NCBI GenBank assembly: GCA_017546705.1
Contig: JAFYSB010000023.1
Coordinates: 1 to 52,666, forward strand
DNA: 52,666 bases
Direction of reading: 5' to 3'
Source of the DNA: Paludibacteraceae bacterium
GTDB taxonomy: Bacteria; Bacteroidota; Bacteroidia; Bacteroidales; Paludibacteraceae
The notes beneath the pieces are model-generated. The model ran no database searches and was not told the origin of the DNA. It saw only the letters and a list, made by a program, of their open reading frames with translations. The position numbers and the translations under genes were made by a program. Of the stretch, positions 1 through 6,869 are shown piece by piece. Each line of letters begins with the position of its first letter. The first letter of the stretch is position 1.

Positions 1-1395
1 ACATTCTTTAGCTAAAAGTTTTTTGTTAGCAGCAATTTCTTCTGTATCTCGTTGATATACAATCCATCCGCGCAAACGAGCTTGCCTATTGCCTCGTGTA
101 ACAGATCTATATCCCATACTACCCATGAGTACTCCTAAACGACCTAATGCCATCGGCTTCTTGATGTTCCCATATGTCACCAATCGCTCACTGATCTGTG
201 CCGTCGTCATAAACTCGCCTCTGCCCTCGGCAGGCACATCAAAGAGTATCGGCAACAACTGCTCCTCGTTACTCTCATCCCTAAAATGCTGATTATGCTC
301 CTCCAGCACCTCTATCTCGTCGAGGTCAAACCAATAACTGAACAGTGGATCTTGAGCCAGTGCCCATGCTTGCGCATACAATTGGTCGTAAGGCAAAATA
401 GTATGAAACGGATTCAGTATGCTCTCTACCTCGAATGGTAGCCATCGGCGGTTGCCGGTGATGTCGGTGAGGAAATCCCGTCTGTTGCCGCTAGCGCAGA
501 AGCTCGCCAGTCGAATGCGTCGTTCTTTGGTGTAGGCATAAGCGGCACGCTCGTTGATATCTGTGGCTGTGATGATGGATTTGAGTTGGTTGAGTTCTCG
601 GTTGTTCATCGAGTCAATCTCATCAAGGGAGATAAGCCCAAACTCCGCAATACGCAGCCGTTCATCTTTGTTCAGATCGTTGCTATTCGCCAACTTACAC
701 GCATACGCACGCAGATGTGGCGGGATGAGATGCTCTAGCCATGTGGTCTTGTAGATGCCTTGGCGCCCGATGAGCACGAGCACCTGATGGTTGACTACCT
801 CATCTTTCATCCACGATGCTACCATAGCTACGAACCACTTTTTGAAGCAGCCGCGCCAGAGGCGGTCAGCAGAGCTGATGTTTGGAAGTTCAGACGCTTT
901 GCTGTTCAGATGTTTAGAAGTCACTCCTGAACTCCTAAACTCCTGAACTCCTGAACCCGCATTGTCCGCTGTGCGGACCTGCGAGGCGACGAAGTCTATC
1001 CAATCAGGCTGCTCTTCTGTCCATTCTCCACACGACAACACATACTCCCTCAGCGGGTGTACATCGGGTATTAGATCCGATTGCAGAGCAGTCATCACTT
1101 CGCGTGAGGTGATATTCGCATCATACTCCTGCGCACAACGACACACAATAGAGTTAATGTCATGCTTCGTCATCTCCCGCCACATCTCCTTGCCTCTAAA
1201 CTGTAGCCCCTCTGGGGCGTTCTGTAGCGGGGTCCCCGAAAAATCTACTGATTTTTGGGGTGCTCTTAGCGAAGCGTTCTCTAAACTATCCGCTATGCGG
1301 ATTTGCAACTTGTCTGCAATCACATCGTGTCTCAAACGATTGTTTTGTAGATAGTTATCTTCGATGTATTTGATGACGGCTTCTTGTTTGGTCAT
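1..1395 (-). CDS. VapE-family primase/helicase-like protein, C-terminus cut by window edge
   Basis: Reading the minus strand from an ATG at 1393-1395 gives 465 open codons running off the left edge, so the C-terminus is missing. Visible features in order: a Walker A-like GRQGIYKTT near residue 210, a Walker B-like LISLDEID near 255, the VapE signature NRRDFLTDITGNRRWL near 300-325, and a DUF3874-like tail (ALGRLGVLMGSMGY) near 430. VapE proteins are P-loop ATPases of phages, satellites and Bacteroides mobile elements, thought to act in replication initiation. The HTH gene upstream ends only 4 bases before this start, which suggests one transcript. Two linkers, around residues 30-65 and 137-170, are built from low-complexity repeat words and tiny palindromes and look inserted. 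Family call is firm; the role in this genome is inferred. Confidence 0.88.
   Translation of the reverse strand, partial: MTKQEAVIKYIEDNYLQNNRLRHDVIADKLQIRIADSLENASLRAPQKSVDFSGTPLQNAPEGLQFRGKEMWREMTKHDINSIVCRCAQEYDANITSREVMTALQSDLIPDVHPLREYVLSCGEWTEEQPDWIDFVASQVRTADNAGSGVQEFRSSGVTSKHLNSKASELPNISSADRLWRGCFKKWFVAMVASWMKDEVVNHQVLVLIGRQGIYKTTWLEHLIPPHLRAYACKLANSNDLNKDERLRIAEFGLISLDEIDSMNNRELNQLKSIITATDINERAAYAYTKERRIRLASFCASGNRRDFLTDITGNRRWLPFEVESILNPFHTILPYDQLYAQAWALAQDPLFSYWFDLDEIEVLEEHNQHFRDESNEEQLLPILFDVPAEGRGEFMTTAQISERLVTYGNIKKPMALGRLGVLMGSMGYRSVTRGNRQARLRGWIVYQRDTEEIAANKKLLAKEC
923..954. repeat. four tandem copies of the 8-mer ACTCCT(G/A)A inside vapE
   Basis: ACTCCTGA, ACTCCTAA, ACTCCTGA, ACTCCTGA follow head to tail in the vapE reading frame, encoding a stretch like GVQEFRSSGV. 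It separates two conserved VapE blocks (IDFVASQV and RCFKKWFVAM in family terms), so it is an in-frame linker expansion. Confidence 0.8.
964..978. repeat. micro-palindrome GTCCGC-TGT-GCGGAC in vapE
   Basis: A perfect 6-bp stem with a 3-base loop, in frame inside vapE next to the tandem 8-mers. It has the same architecture as the palindromes at 1206-1218, 1288-1302 and 2024-2036. Confidence 0.75.
1206..1302. repeat. cluster of three palindromes in the N-terminal vapE linker
   Basis: GCCCC-TCT-GGGGC (1206-1218), a longer imperfect hairpin with CCCC/GGGG ends around AAAAATC/GATTTTT (1234-1260), and ATCCGC-TAT-GCGGAT (1288-1302). The first and last are each preceded by the word CTCTAAACT or close variants, as is the spacer palindrome at 2024-2036. 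All stay in the vapE reading frame. Confidence 0.7.
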
Positions 1396-1399
1396 GTTT

Positions 1400-1738
1400 C
1401 TATTTTCTGATTTGGGTTAAAAATTTGATTACTTGTTTGTATATATTGAACGAAGGTATTCGTATGGAGATATGTATCGTGTTATTCGGGTCGTCTATAC
1501 GGAAAATACTATCCGTTTCGGTCATTAATGCGATGCGGTCTATTTCGAAGAAAGCAGCGAAATCGTCGATGAGATATGCGGGAAGAATGGCTTCTCCGTG
1601 TAGGATTTTGTTGAGTTGTGAGTGATCTCTATTGATACCTGTTGCCAGTTGTCGAACACTAATACAGCGTTCGTTGAGAAGTTGTTTGACATGCTTGCAA
1701 ACGAGGTCGTCTAAAGGTGTTTTCTGTTGATGTTTCAT
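1400..1738 (-). CDS. small HTH (XRE-like) regulator upstream of vapE
   Basis: A 112-residue cytoplasmic protein starting MKHQQKT. Residues about 12-60 (VKQLLNERCISVRQLATGINRDHSQLNKIL) have the spacing of a lambda-repressor-like helix-turn-helix. An in-frame ATG lies 32 codons upstream, but a TAATTTTG promoter element sits between the two at 1756-1763, so the shorter start is chosen. It ends 4 bases before vapE and is probably co-transcribed with it, as a repressor or partner of a mobile-element replication module. The rest of the protein matches nothing I recognise. HTH assignment is moderately sure; the regulatory target is inference. Confidence 0.72.
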   Translation of the reverse strand: MKHQQKTPLDDLVCKHVKQLLNERCISVRQLATGINRDHSQLNKILHGEAILPAYLIDDFAAFFEIDRIALMTETDSIFRIDDPNNTIHISIRIPSFNIYKQVIKFLTQIRK

Positions 1739-1755
1739 AACTTTGTTTTTCGCTG

Positions 1756-1763
1756 CAAAATTA
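1756..1763 (-). promoter_or_regulatory. Bacteroidetes -7 element for the HTH-vapE unit
   Basis: TAATTTTG on the minus strand, followed by GCAGC, 17 bases before the chosen HTH start. No clear TTTG -33 box is seen. It fixes the start choice for the HTH gene. Confidence 0.55.
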
Positions 1764-1940
1764 CTGCTTTTGTGGCACATAAGTGTAGCGTATTTCTCCA
1801 CATTTGCACCTCCGTGTGGTGAATTTCTCCACACAAAGCCAGTTTATTGCTGTAGAAGAGGCTCTACTCCTGTTTTATTCTGCTTCTATCGCTTCTATTT
1901 TCTCTATTTCGCCTATATGCTCCTGCAGTCGATTTAGTGC

Positions 1941-2062
1941 TCGCGGATTTCCCCGCGAATAAATATTCTTCCATTGCCTCGACTTGTAGTCGAGTATTCC
2001 CTGCCTCTAACCTCTAAACTGTAGCCGCTCCGCGGCGTCCTCTAAACTGCGAGCTTACTCGC
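1941..2062. repeat. run of four short palindromes in the vapE upstream spacer
   Basis: TCGCGG/CCGCGA (1941-1958), CTCGACT-TGT-AGTCGAG (1978-1994), GCCGC-TCC-GCGGC (2024-2036) and GCGAG-CTTA-CTCGC (2049-2062), all perfect stems. They are separated by the words CCTCTAA and CTCTAAACT. The same word plus 3-base-loop palindrome architecture recurs inside vapE. Confidence 0.75.
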
Positions 2063-2088
2063 CACACTCTACACCTAAGACACTCCCT

Positions 2089-2119
2089 AAAAGTGTAAAA
2101 AACTAGTTTTTACTCTTTT
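2089..2119. terminator. AT-rich imperfect hairpin
   Basis: AAAAG and GTAAAAA on the left pair with TTTTTAC and CTTTT on the right around a central ACTAGT. It lies between the leftward HTH unit and the rightward promoter at 2146, where it could insulate the two. No gene ends here, so a true terminator role is uncertain. Confidence 0.4.
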
Positions 2120-2145
2120 CCCTTGCTCAGTCCACTTTTTTTTCG

Positions 2146-2153
2146 TACCTTTG
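2146..2153 (+). promoter_or_regulatory. strong Bacteroidetes-type promoter
   Basis: TACCTTTG preceded by TTG at 2123-2125 with a 20-base spacer and followed by CA. It fires rightward into the folded segment at 2171-2224 and the mini-ORF at 2236, not directly into a long gene. Confidence 0.7.
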
Positions 2154-2170
2154 CACCGCAATCCAGTCCA

Positions 2171-2224
2171 CGCCTTGGGGTTATGTCATTAAGGGGTGGG
2201 CAATTACAAGACATAATAAAGGCG
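2171..2224 (+). ncRNA. candidate structured leader RNA
   Basis: CGCCTT (2171-2176) pairs with AAGGCG (2219-2224), and inside it TTATGTC (2181-2187) pairs perfectly with GACATAA (2210-2216). A GGGG internal loop and a 22-base G-rich apical loop remain. It begins about 18 bases after a strong promoter. I do not recognise it as a named riboswitch or RNA family; the fold is visible, the function is unknown. Confidence 0.4.
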
Positions 2225-2235
2225 TCATAAGCGCT

Positions 2236-2352
2236 ATGTTTTGGCTAATTGGAATCTCAGGACCTCAAGGTATGGGCAAGGAATTGTTCATGGTGTCTAA
2301 ACTTAATAAGAACCAACAAGAACCAAAGGACGTCTTGTTTGTAAAAAACTAA
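2236..2352 (+). CDS. 38-codon mini-ORF with a P-loop-like motif
   Basis: ATG at 2236, TAA at 2350. The first residues, MFWLIGISGPQGMGKELF, resemble the N-terminal strand and P-loop of phage nucleotide kinases or Zot-like ATPases, but the frame closes before any other ATPase motif could follow. It sits 11 bases after the folded leader and 33 bases before the next gene, which has its own promoter. It may be a leader peptide, a remnant of a P-loop gene, or chance. Confidence 0.3.
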   Translation: MFWLIGISGPQGMGKELFMVSKLNKNQQEPKDVLFVKN

Positions 2353-2357
2353 AGCAG

Positions 2358-2365
2358 TACCTTTG
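2358..2365 (+). promoter_or_regulatory. -7 element for the zinc-knuckle gene
   Basis: TACCTTTG followed by CA, 20 bases before the ATG at 2386. Confidence 0.6.
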
Positions 2366-2385
2366 CATACCCAATAAAGTAAGAT

Positions 2386-3126
2386 ATGAACGTACATCAA
2401 AAAGATAAAAGTGAATTGGATAGCATTATAGATGAGTTCCATAATGAGACATCAGCAACTCAACGTTATGCCTCTTTTGATTTTTGTTATGGATATTTCC
2501 AAACTCATCGCCATCATTTGGCAGAAAATATGGAGTTGTCCTGTTTGCATTTATGGGGTTATTTGGCAAGTTGGGGAATGTTACGTGGTAGTAGTAAATT
2601 GTTGCAAGAATGCAGTATGAAGTCGCTTTCGGAGGTCGTAAAGTATATAGATAAACTCCCAGAGATGGTATGGAATATTGATGTGCCAGATTATGCGAAC
2701 GAAGAAACTCAAGATAAAATTATCAAGATTTATTCAGATTTAAAAGAACGAATAGCAGATATAAAATTTGATGAAGACAATAATGGCGTTTCTCCTACAA
2801 AAACGTTAATCACAAAGATTATGCTAGGGACGTTAGGAGTTGTCCCTGCCTTTGATAATAATTTTATAAAAGCATTCAAGAATGAATTTTCTAATGCATA
2901 TCAATGCCCAAAATGTAATAGAAAAATGTCTCCAAAGTGTGCCTTCTCCGATTTGAATAAAGTAGCACTGAAATGCATATATTGTTTCTATCATGATAAC
3001 AAGCAAATACTGGAAAATCGCCATTATCCAGTAATAGGTTTTAATGGAAAACAAACAATGAACCTTACATATAAAATAGCCAAACTAATAGATATGTACG
3101 GTTTTTCTAAGGGTGCAAAGATGTGA
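2386..3126 (+). CDS. hypothetical protein with an inserted zinc knuckle
   Basis: 246 residues, no signal peptide or membrane segment, so probably cytoplasmic. The N-terminal half has an aromatic-rich helical motif (HLWGYLASWGMLRGSS, near residue 50-65) and a second block GTLGVVPAFDNNFIKAF near 148-165. Together these mark a widespread uncharacterised bacterial family that I recall but cannot name. Between that block and the C-terminus, CPKC and CIYC pairs (about residues 173-202) form a probable four-cysteine zinc site. The gene shares a promoter with the large secreted protein 16 bases downstream, so the two may be co-transcribed. Function unknown; surroundings suggest accessory DNA. Confidence 0.7.
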   Translation: MNVHQKDKSELDSIIDEFHNETSATQRYASFDFCYGYFQTHRHHLAENMELSCLHLWGYLASWGMLRGSSKLLQECSMKSLSEVVKYIDKLPEMVWNIDVPDYANEETQDKIIKIYSDLKERIADIKFDEDNNGVSPTKTLITKIMLGTLGVVPAFDNNFIKAFKNEFSNAYQCPKCNRKMSPKCAFSDLNKVALKCIYCFYHDNKQILENRHYPVIGFNGKQTMNLTYKIAKLIDMYGFSKGAKM

Positions 3127-3142
3127 AAAATAATTTAATATT

Positions 3143-6100
3143 ATGAAAAGGCTAATTAATGTTTGTATTTTGTTGTTCACTTTGTCGTTGCTGTCAGCGC
3201 AAGAAGTAACAACTAAGTTTAGCGGTATTACCGCAGATGGTCACTATTGTTTGTTGGATAGTGTCCGGGTGGAAAACTTGACTCGCGAATGGAGTACAAC
3301 AATTGATTGTTTGACAGACACGGCACTCCGCGTCTCCGTACAATCAGGCTCGGCAACGGGTATTGATAACGTTCAAGCATCAAATGTTGGAAATGGTGTT
3401 TCTCTATCTAACTATGAGAATCATATTTTGTTCCACTCTTTTGTGTTGAATGTTACAAAACCGGGTCTTGTGTCCATTGATATATGGGATGTGTTGGGAA
3501 GGAATGTGCTCTCTGTGCGGGAAAACCTCTGTGAAGGGATATATCTATATCAAGCACATTTGAGTCATCCGGCAGCGTTCTTTTTGACAGCCCGAACTCC
3601 ATCCGGTATGGCATCGTTAAAGATGCTTAACATGGTAAGTGCAGGTAGCAATGAACTATATTCTGCCACATGTGGTTCTCCAATGTTATTGCCTTATCGC
3701 GCTCCCCTACATATTGCTTCAAGGGAATATCAAAGTAATGTTGGAGATCAGATGCGTTATACAGGCTATATGTGTCGCCAAGGTCAAGTAGAAGCAAGTA
3801 CACCGGAAGTAATACCTCAAGAGGATGCAGATGCATTGGTTACTTTACAATTCTCCAGCGCTCAATATAGTCAGGAGGGAATATATGTTGGTTTGATGGG
3901 CTTTAATAATCAGCTGTATTCTTCTCCTTTCCGATTAATATCCAGCAGTAATTTAAGTACATTCAATTCTTTTGTTAATGGTCTCAGTACTGCTAATGGA
4001 ACGATTTTGTACCATGCGGTATATAATGCATTGGATAGTATTAATCGTGCACCTATTCCGAGTAAATTGGCAAATGTGACATTGGTTACCTTCACTGACG
4101 GCTTGGATGTGGGATCATTTCGTCTAAATCCGCTATTCAAGAATGGCCAAGAGTATTTAGATGCTGTAATTGAAAAAATAAATAGATCTTATATAAATGG
4201 GACAAAACTTGTTGCATCGTCATTAGGTATATTGGGGAGTGATGTTAGTGATGAAACTCGCTTTTATAGTGACTTGCAGAAGTTAGCGACAGAACCTGCT
4301 AATGTATATACGGTAACAGACATGAGTGGTGTTAGTCGAAAATTTAAAGATATAGCAGCAAACATTTCTCAAACTAATGTTTCGCATTCCCTTACTCTCA
4401 ATATTCCAGCACCCGATCCGGGAAGTAAAATACGTTTAACGTTTGATGCCGTCAGTGATGCCTCGCAATCGGAATATTATTTGGAAGGAGATTATGACTT
4501 TGGAGACTATGGAGTGCTGAATAATGTGACTTATAGTGGCATAAAGTGTTCTAATGGTTCAACTTTGGTTTCTGTGCCTGATGGATTATTTGATGTGTTT
4601 ACAATCAATAATCTCGAAAATAATCTTGGGGAACAGTTGTCTCTCACAAATTTACGACAATGGTATTATGTACCAAGCACTAATCAATGGCAACTTAATA
4701 GTGAGTTTAGTCCGGAGGGCAATACGACTACAACGGAAGAAAGAAGCAGTGCATTAGTGATGTTAGTGTTAGATTGCTCATCGTCTTTAGGTGATAACTT
4801 TACCTCTATGAAAGATGCTGCAAAAGAATTTTTAAAAATTCTTGCAGGAAGTAGCACTACAAATTATTCAGTCCCATCAATTTCTGGTGAGTCTTGTCTG
4901 TTAGGTAATCTTCAAGTTACTTGTGTCGCTTCTGCAAACAGTGTGTTGTCAATACTTGACCGCGGTATATGCATTAGTGAACATGCTAATATGGATAATG
5001 CTGTGTATTATTCTGCAGGAGGGGGCGATGGACAATTTGAGTGTGTGGTTAGTAATTTGGAGGCTGGGAAAACATATTATTATCATTCTTATGCAAGGAA
5101 CAGCATAGGCGTGAAATATGGAATTTTGCGTTCGTTTGTTGCAAAAAACATGTCTCTTCCGAGTGTAAATACAGTTGGTGCTTCGGATATCTCATATACA
5201 GGGGCAACGATAGCGGGTTTAATTGTATCGGATGGTAATGGAGATATATTTGCGAAAGGAATCTGTTATTCCTTGGATACTCTTCCAACGATAGAGTCTG
5301 GAATAAAAATCACATCTTCTGCATCAACAAATAATTATTCAGTAACAATAAATAATTTGCAACAAGGTGTTACATATCATGTCCGCGCATATGCTCAAAA
5401 CGCGATGGGAATTGCATATGGTGAAGATGTTTCTTTTACAACAAAAGCTTACTCTGTTCCCGTCGTGACAACAACTGCTGGTTCAAGTATAACATATAAG
5501 ACTTTTACATCAGGAGGTAAAATCGTAGATACAGGAGGCCAGAGTGTAACAACTCAAGGAATATGTTATTCTCCGTTCCCCAATCCGACTATAGATAATA
5601 CAACAAAAACAGGATCGAAAAAATCGGATGGAAGTTTTACCTGCTCATTAACAGGGTTGGAAATAGGAACTGTTTATTATGTGCGTGCTTACGCAAAAAA
5701 TGCAGTTGGAGTAGCTTATGGAGAGGAAGTGCAAATATCTACTAAAAATTTCTTCCCAATTTCAGTAAGTTCCAATAAGAAAGTTCAATTTTCAAAGGGG
5801 AATTTGACAGCTTCGTTAACTATCGCAAGTACTCAGTATTACATGTCAGAAACAAATACAGATTGGTTCACAGGTAAGCCAGTTACTCTAATGGGCTGGG
5901 GCACTGGTGATAACCCGACCAATACATCTGCTTATCCTTCTAGAGATTATCCTTATACAGAATGGGGAAGTAAAGTGAAAGGAGATGTAGACGGGTTGTC
6001 GTGGACCACTTTAAGTATATCTGAATGGACTTATATATTCCAAGGGCGAGAAAATGCTGGTTCTTTATATGGCATGGGAAAGATTGATGGTAAATTTGGC

Positions 6101-6442
6101 TTATTTATTTTACCTGATAATTGGGTATGTCCTCAAGGAATCAATTTCTCCGCAGGTGGCACAAATAACAATTATACTCTTGCTAATTGGCAAAAAATGG
6201 AGGAGGCCGGTGCAATTTTCTTGCCCGCTGCAGGTTATAGATTTTACAAAAATCAAGAATGGTGGGTGCAAAATGTTGGAACAGCGGGCTACTATTGGTC
6301 TTCAACAAGAGGAAGTATTAGTTCTGGAGCCAATGCTTTCTGTCTCCGTTTTAGCGCCTCGGATGGAGTGGTTACTACGGGAGAGTGGTCAAAATGTAAT
6401 GGATTCGCAGTTAGAGTAGTGCATGTCATTACAGAGTTTTGA
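3143..6442 (+). CDS. large secreted vWA / Fn3-like / FISUMP-like protein
   Basis: 1099 residues. Signal peptide at 1-19 (MKRLINVCILLFTLSLLSAQ). Residues about 105-165 resemble a type IX sorting-like beta domain (IDIWDVLGRNV). Residues about 245-410 form a vWA-like domain (VTLVTFTDGLD), with a separate MIDAS-like LVLDCSSSLGDNF near 540. Three repeats of roughly 95 residues follow (575-865), each with GICYS and YxxRAYAxNxxGxxYG signatures of Fn3-like Bacteroidales repeats. The C-terminal 220 residues end in GYYWSST and RVVHV motifs like FISUMP/lectin-type domains. Probable cell-surface adhesin or sensor. The DCSSSLG motif after the vWA block is, as I recall, the usual arrangement in this family. 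Ligand unknown. Confidence 0.8.
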   Translation: MKRLINVCILLFTLSLLSAQEVTTKFSGITADGHYCLLDSVRVENLTREWSTTIDCLTDTALRVSVQSGSATGIDNVQASNVGNGVSLSNYENHILFHSFVLNVTKPGLVSIDIWDVLGRNVLSVRENLCEGIYLYQAHLSHPAAFFLTARTPSGMASLKMLNMVSAGSNELYSATCGSPMLLPYRAPLHIASREYQSNVGDQMRYTGYMCRQGQVEASTPEVIPQEDADALVTLQFSSAQYSQEGIYVGLMGFNNQLYSSPFRLISSSNLSTFNSFVNGLSTANGTILYHAVYNALDSINRAPIPSKLANVTLVTFTDGLDVGSFRLNPLFKNGQEYLDAVIEKINRSYINGTKLVASSLGILGSDVSDETRFYSDLQKLATEPANVYTVTDMSGVSRKFKDIAANISQTNVSHSLTLNIPAPDPGSKIRLTFDAVSDASQSEYYLEGDYDFGDYGVLNNVTYSGIKCSNGSTLVSVPDGLFDVFTINNLENNLGEQLSLTNLRQWYYVPSTNQWQLNSEFSPEGNTTTTEERSSALVMLVLDCSSSLGDNFTSMKDAAKEFLKILAGSSTTNYSVPSISGESCLLGNLQVTCVASANSVLSILDRGICISEHANMDNAVYYSAGGGDGQFECVVSNLEAGKTYYYHSYARNSIGVKYGILRSFVAKNMSLPSVNTVGASDISYTGATIAGLIVSDGNGDIFAKGICYSLDTLPTIESGIKITSSASTNNYSVTINNLQQGVTYHVRAYAQNAMGIAYGEDVSFTTKAYSVPVVTTTAGSSITYKTFTSGGKIVDTGGQSVTTQGICYSPFPNPTIDNTTKTGSKKSDGSFTCSLTGLEIGTVYYVRAYAKNAVGVAYGEEVQISTKNFFPISVSSNKKVQFSKGNLTASLTIASTQYYMSETNTDWFTGKPVTLMGWGTGDNPTNTSAYPSRDYPYTEWGSKVKGDVDGLSWTTLSISEWTYIFQGRENAGSLYGMGKIDGKFGLFILPDNWVCPQGINFSAGGTNNNYTLANWQKMEEAGAIFLPAAGYRFYKNQEWWVQNVGTAGYYWSSTRGSISSGANAFCLRFSASDGVVTTGEWSKCNGFAVRVVHVITEF

Positions 6443-6456
6443 TAAACTTGATTAAC

Positions 6457-6496
6457 TTTCAAAGACCTCTTGCCGGAAGGTAGGGGGTCTTTGAAA
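6457..6496 (+). terminator. hairpin after the large secreted protein
   Basis: TTTCAAAGACC (6457-6467) pairs perfectly over 11 bp with GGTCTTTGAAA (6486-6496), starting 15 bases after the stop codon. There is no strong T-run, so it may terminate or stabilise the mRNA end. Confidence 0.65.
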
Positions 6497-6554
6497 TAAT
6501 GCTAATCTAGCGTAAGGTCTTCGCTTCGCTCAGGGCTTGTATTAAAAGAAATCT

Positions 6555-6573
6555 CCCCCCCCCCCCTTTTTTT
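6555..6573. repeat. homopolymer tract C12 followed by T7
   Basis: Twelve C then seven T in noncoding DNA between the secreted protein and the 5S-like unit. Nothing coding surrounds it; 6497-6650 otherwise holds only low-complexity words. The exact length should be treated with caution because homopolymers are error-prone. Confidence 0.8.
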
Positions 6574-6652
6574 AATAAGGTGTTCACTATCGTTCACGGC
6601 TTGCGGTCGTCTCTACGTTCCGACATTTTATTTTTGTAGCGTAGCCAGACAT

Positions 6653-6688
6653 AAAAAAAGCTCCCCATGTCATAAGACACAGGGGGCT
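6653..6688 (-). terminator. Rho-independent terminator of the 5S-like unit
   Basis: On the minus strand AGCCCCCTGTGTC and GACATGGGGAGCT pair at 12 of 13 positions (with G-U) around TTAT, followed by a run of seven T. It follows the 3' end of the 5S-like sequence by about 8 bases, the arrangement seen at rRNA operon ends. Confidence 0.8.
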
Positions 6689-6695
6689 TCAAAAT

Positions 6696-6865
6696 GGCGG
6701 CTACCTCCCCTCCCCCGATGCATTTCCGCAGTCCCATCGGCGATGCTGGGTGTGTGCGCTGCTGCCCTCTCCGCGCCACGCGCGCGTTAGCGCACACCCC
6801 TCGCGCCCCGCGCCTCTGTACGGAATGGACTGAATTTTCCCAACCCTTTCCAACGCAATACCACC
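6696..6865 (-). rRNA. 5S-rRNA-like gene or pseudogene with about 55-nt GC-rich insertion
   Basis: Minus-strand order: GGTGGTATTGCG (5S-like 5' end), CCATTCCGTACAGAG (one difference from the Bacteroidetes loop B/C word CCATTCCGAACAGAG), a 72-base segment where about 17 is normal, GCCGATGGGACTGC (one difference from GCCGATGGTACTGC), a GGGGAGGGGAGGT block, and a GCCGCC end that pairs with the 5' GGTGGT. Total is 170 nt against about 110. The extra segment is very GC-rich and contains an inverted repeat (GTGTGCGC/GCGCACAC). No 23S or 16S is adjacent. Several loop E bases are changed to G and the 5' helices II/III fit poorly, so decay is as likely as a functional expanded 5S. Confidence 0.5.
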
Positions 6866-6869
6866 CATA

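Noticed and set aside
962-1354. 130-codon plus-strand frame
   Set aside because: It is antisense to the vapE gene, whose reading frame is supported by clear motifs.
3143-6442. A novel circularly permuted vWA domain
   Set aside because: The DCSSSLG motif after the vWA block recurs in Bacteroidales surface proteins of this type as I recall them, so it is not new here.
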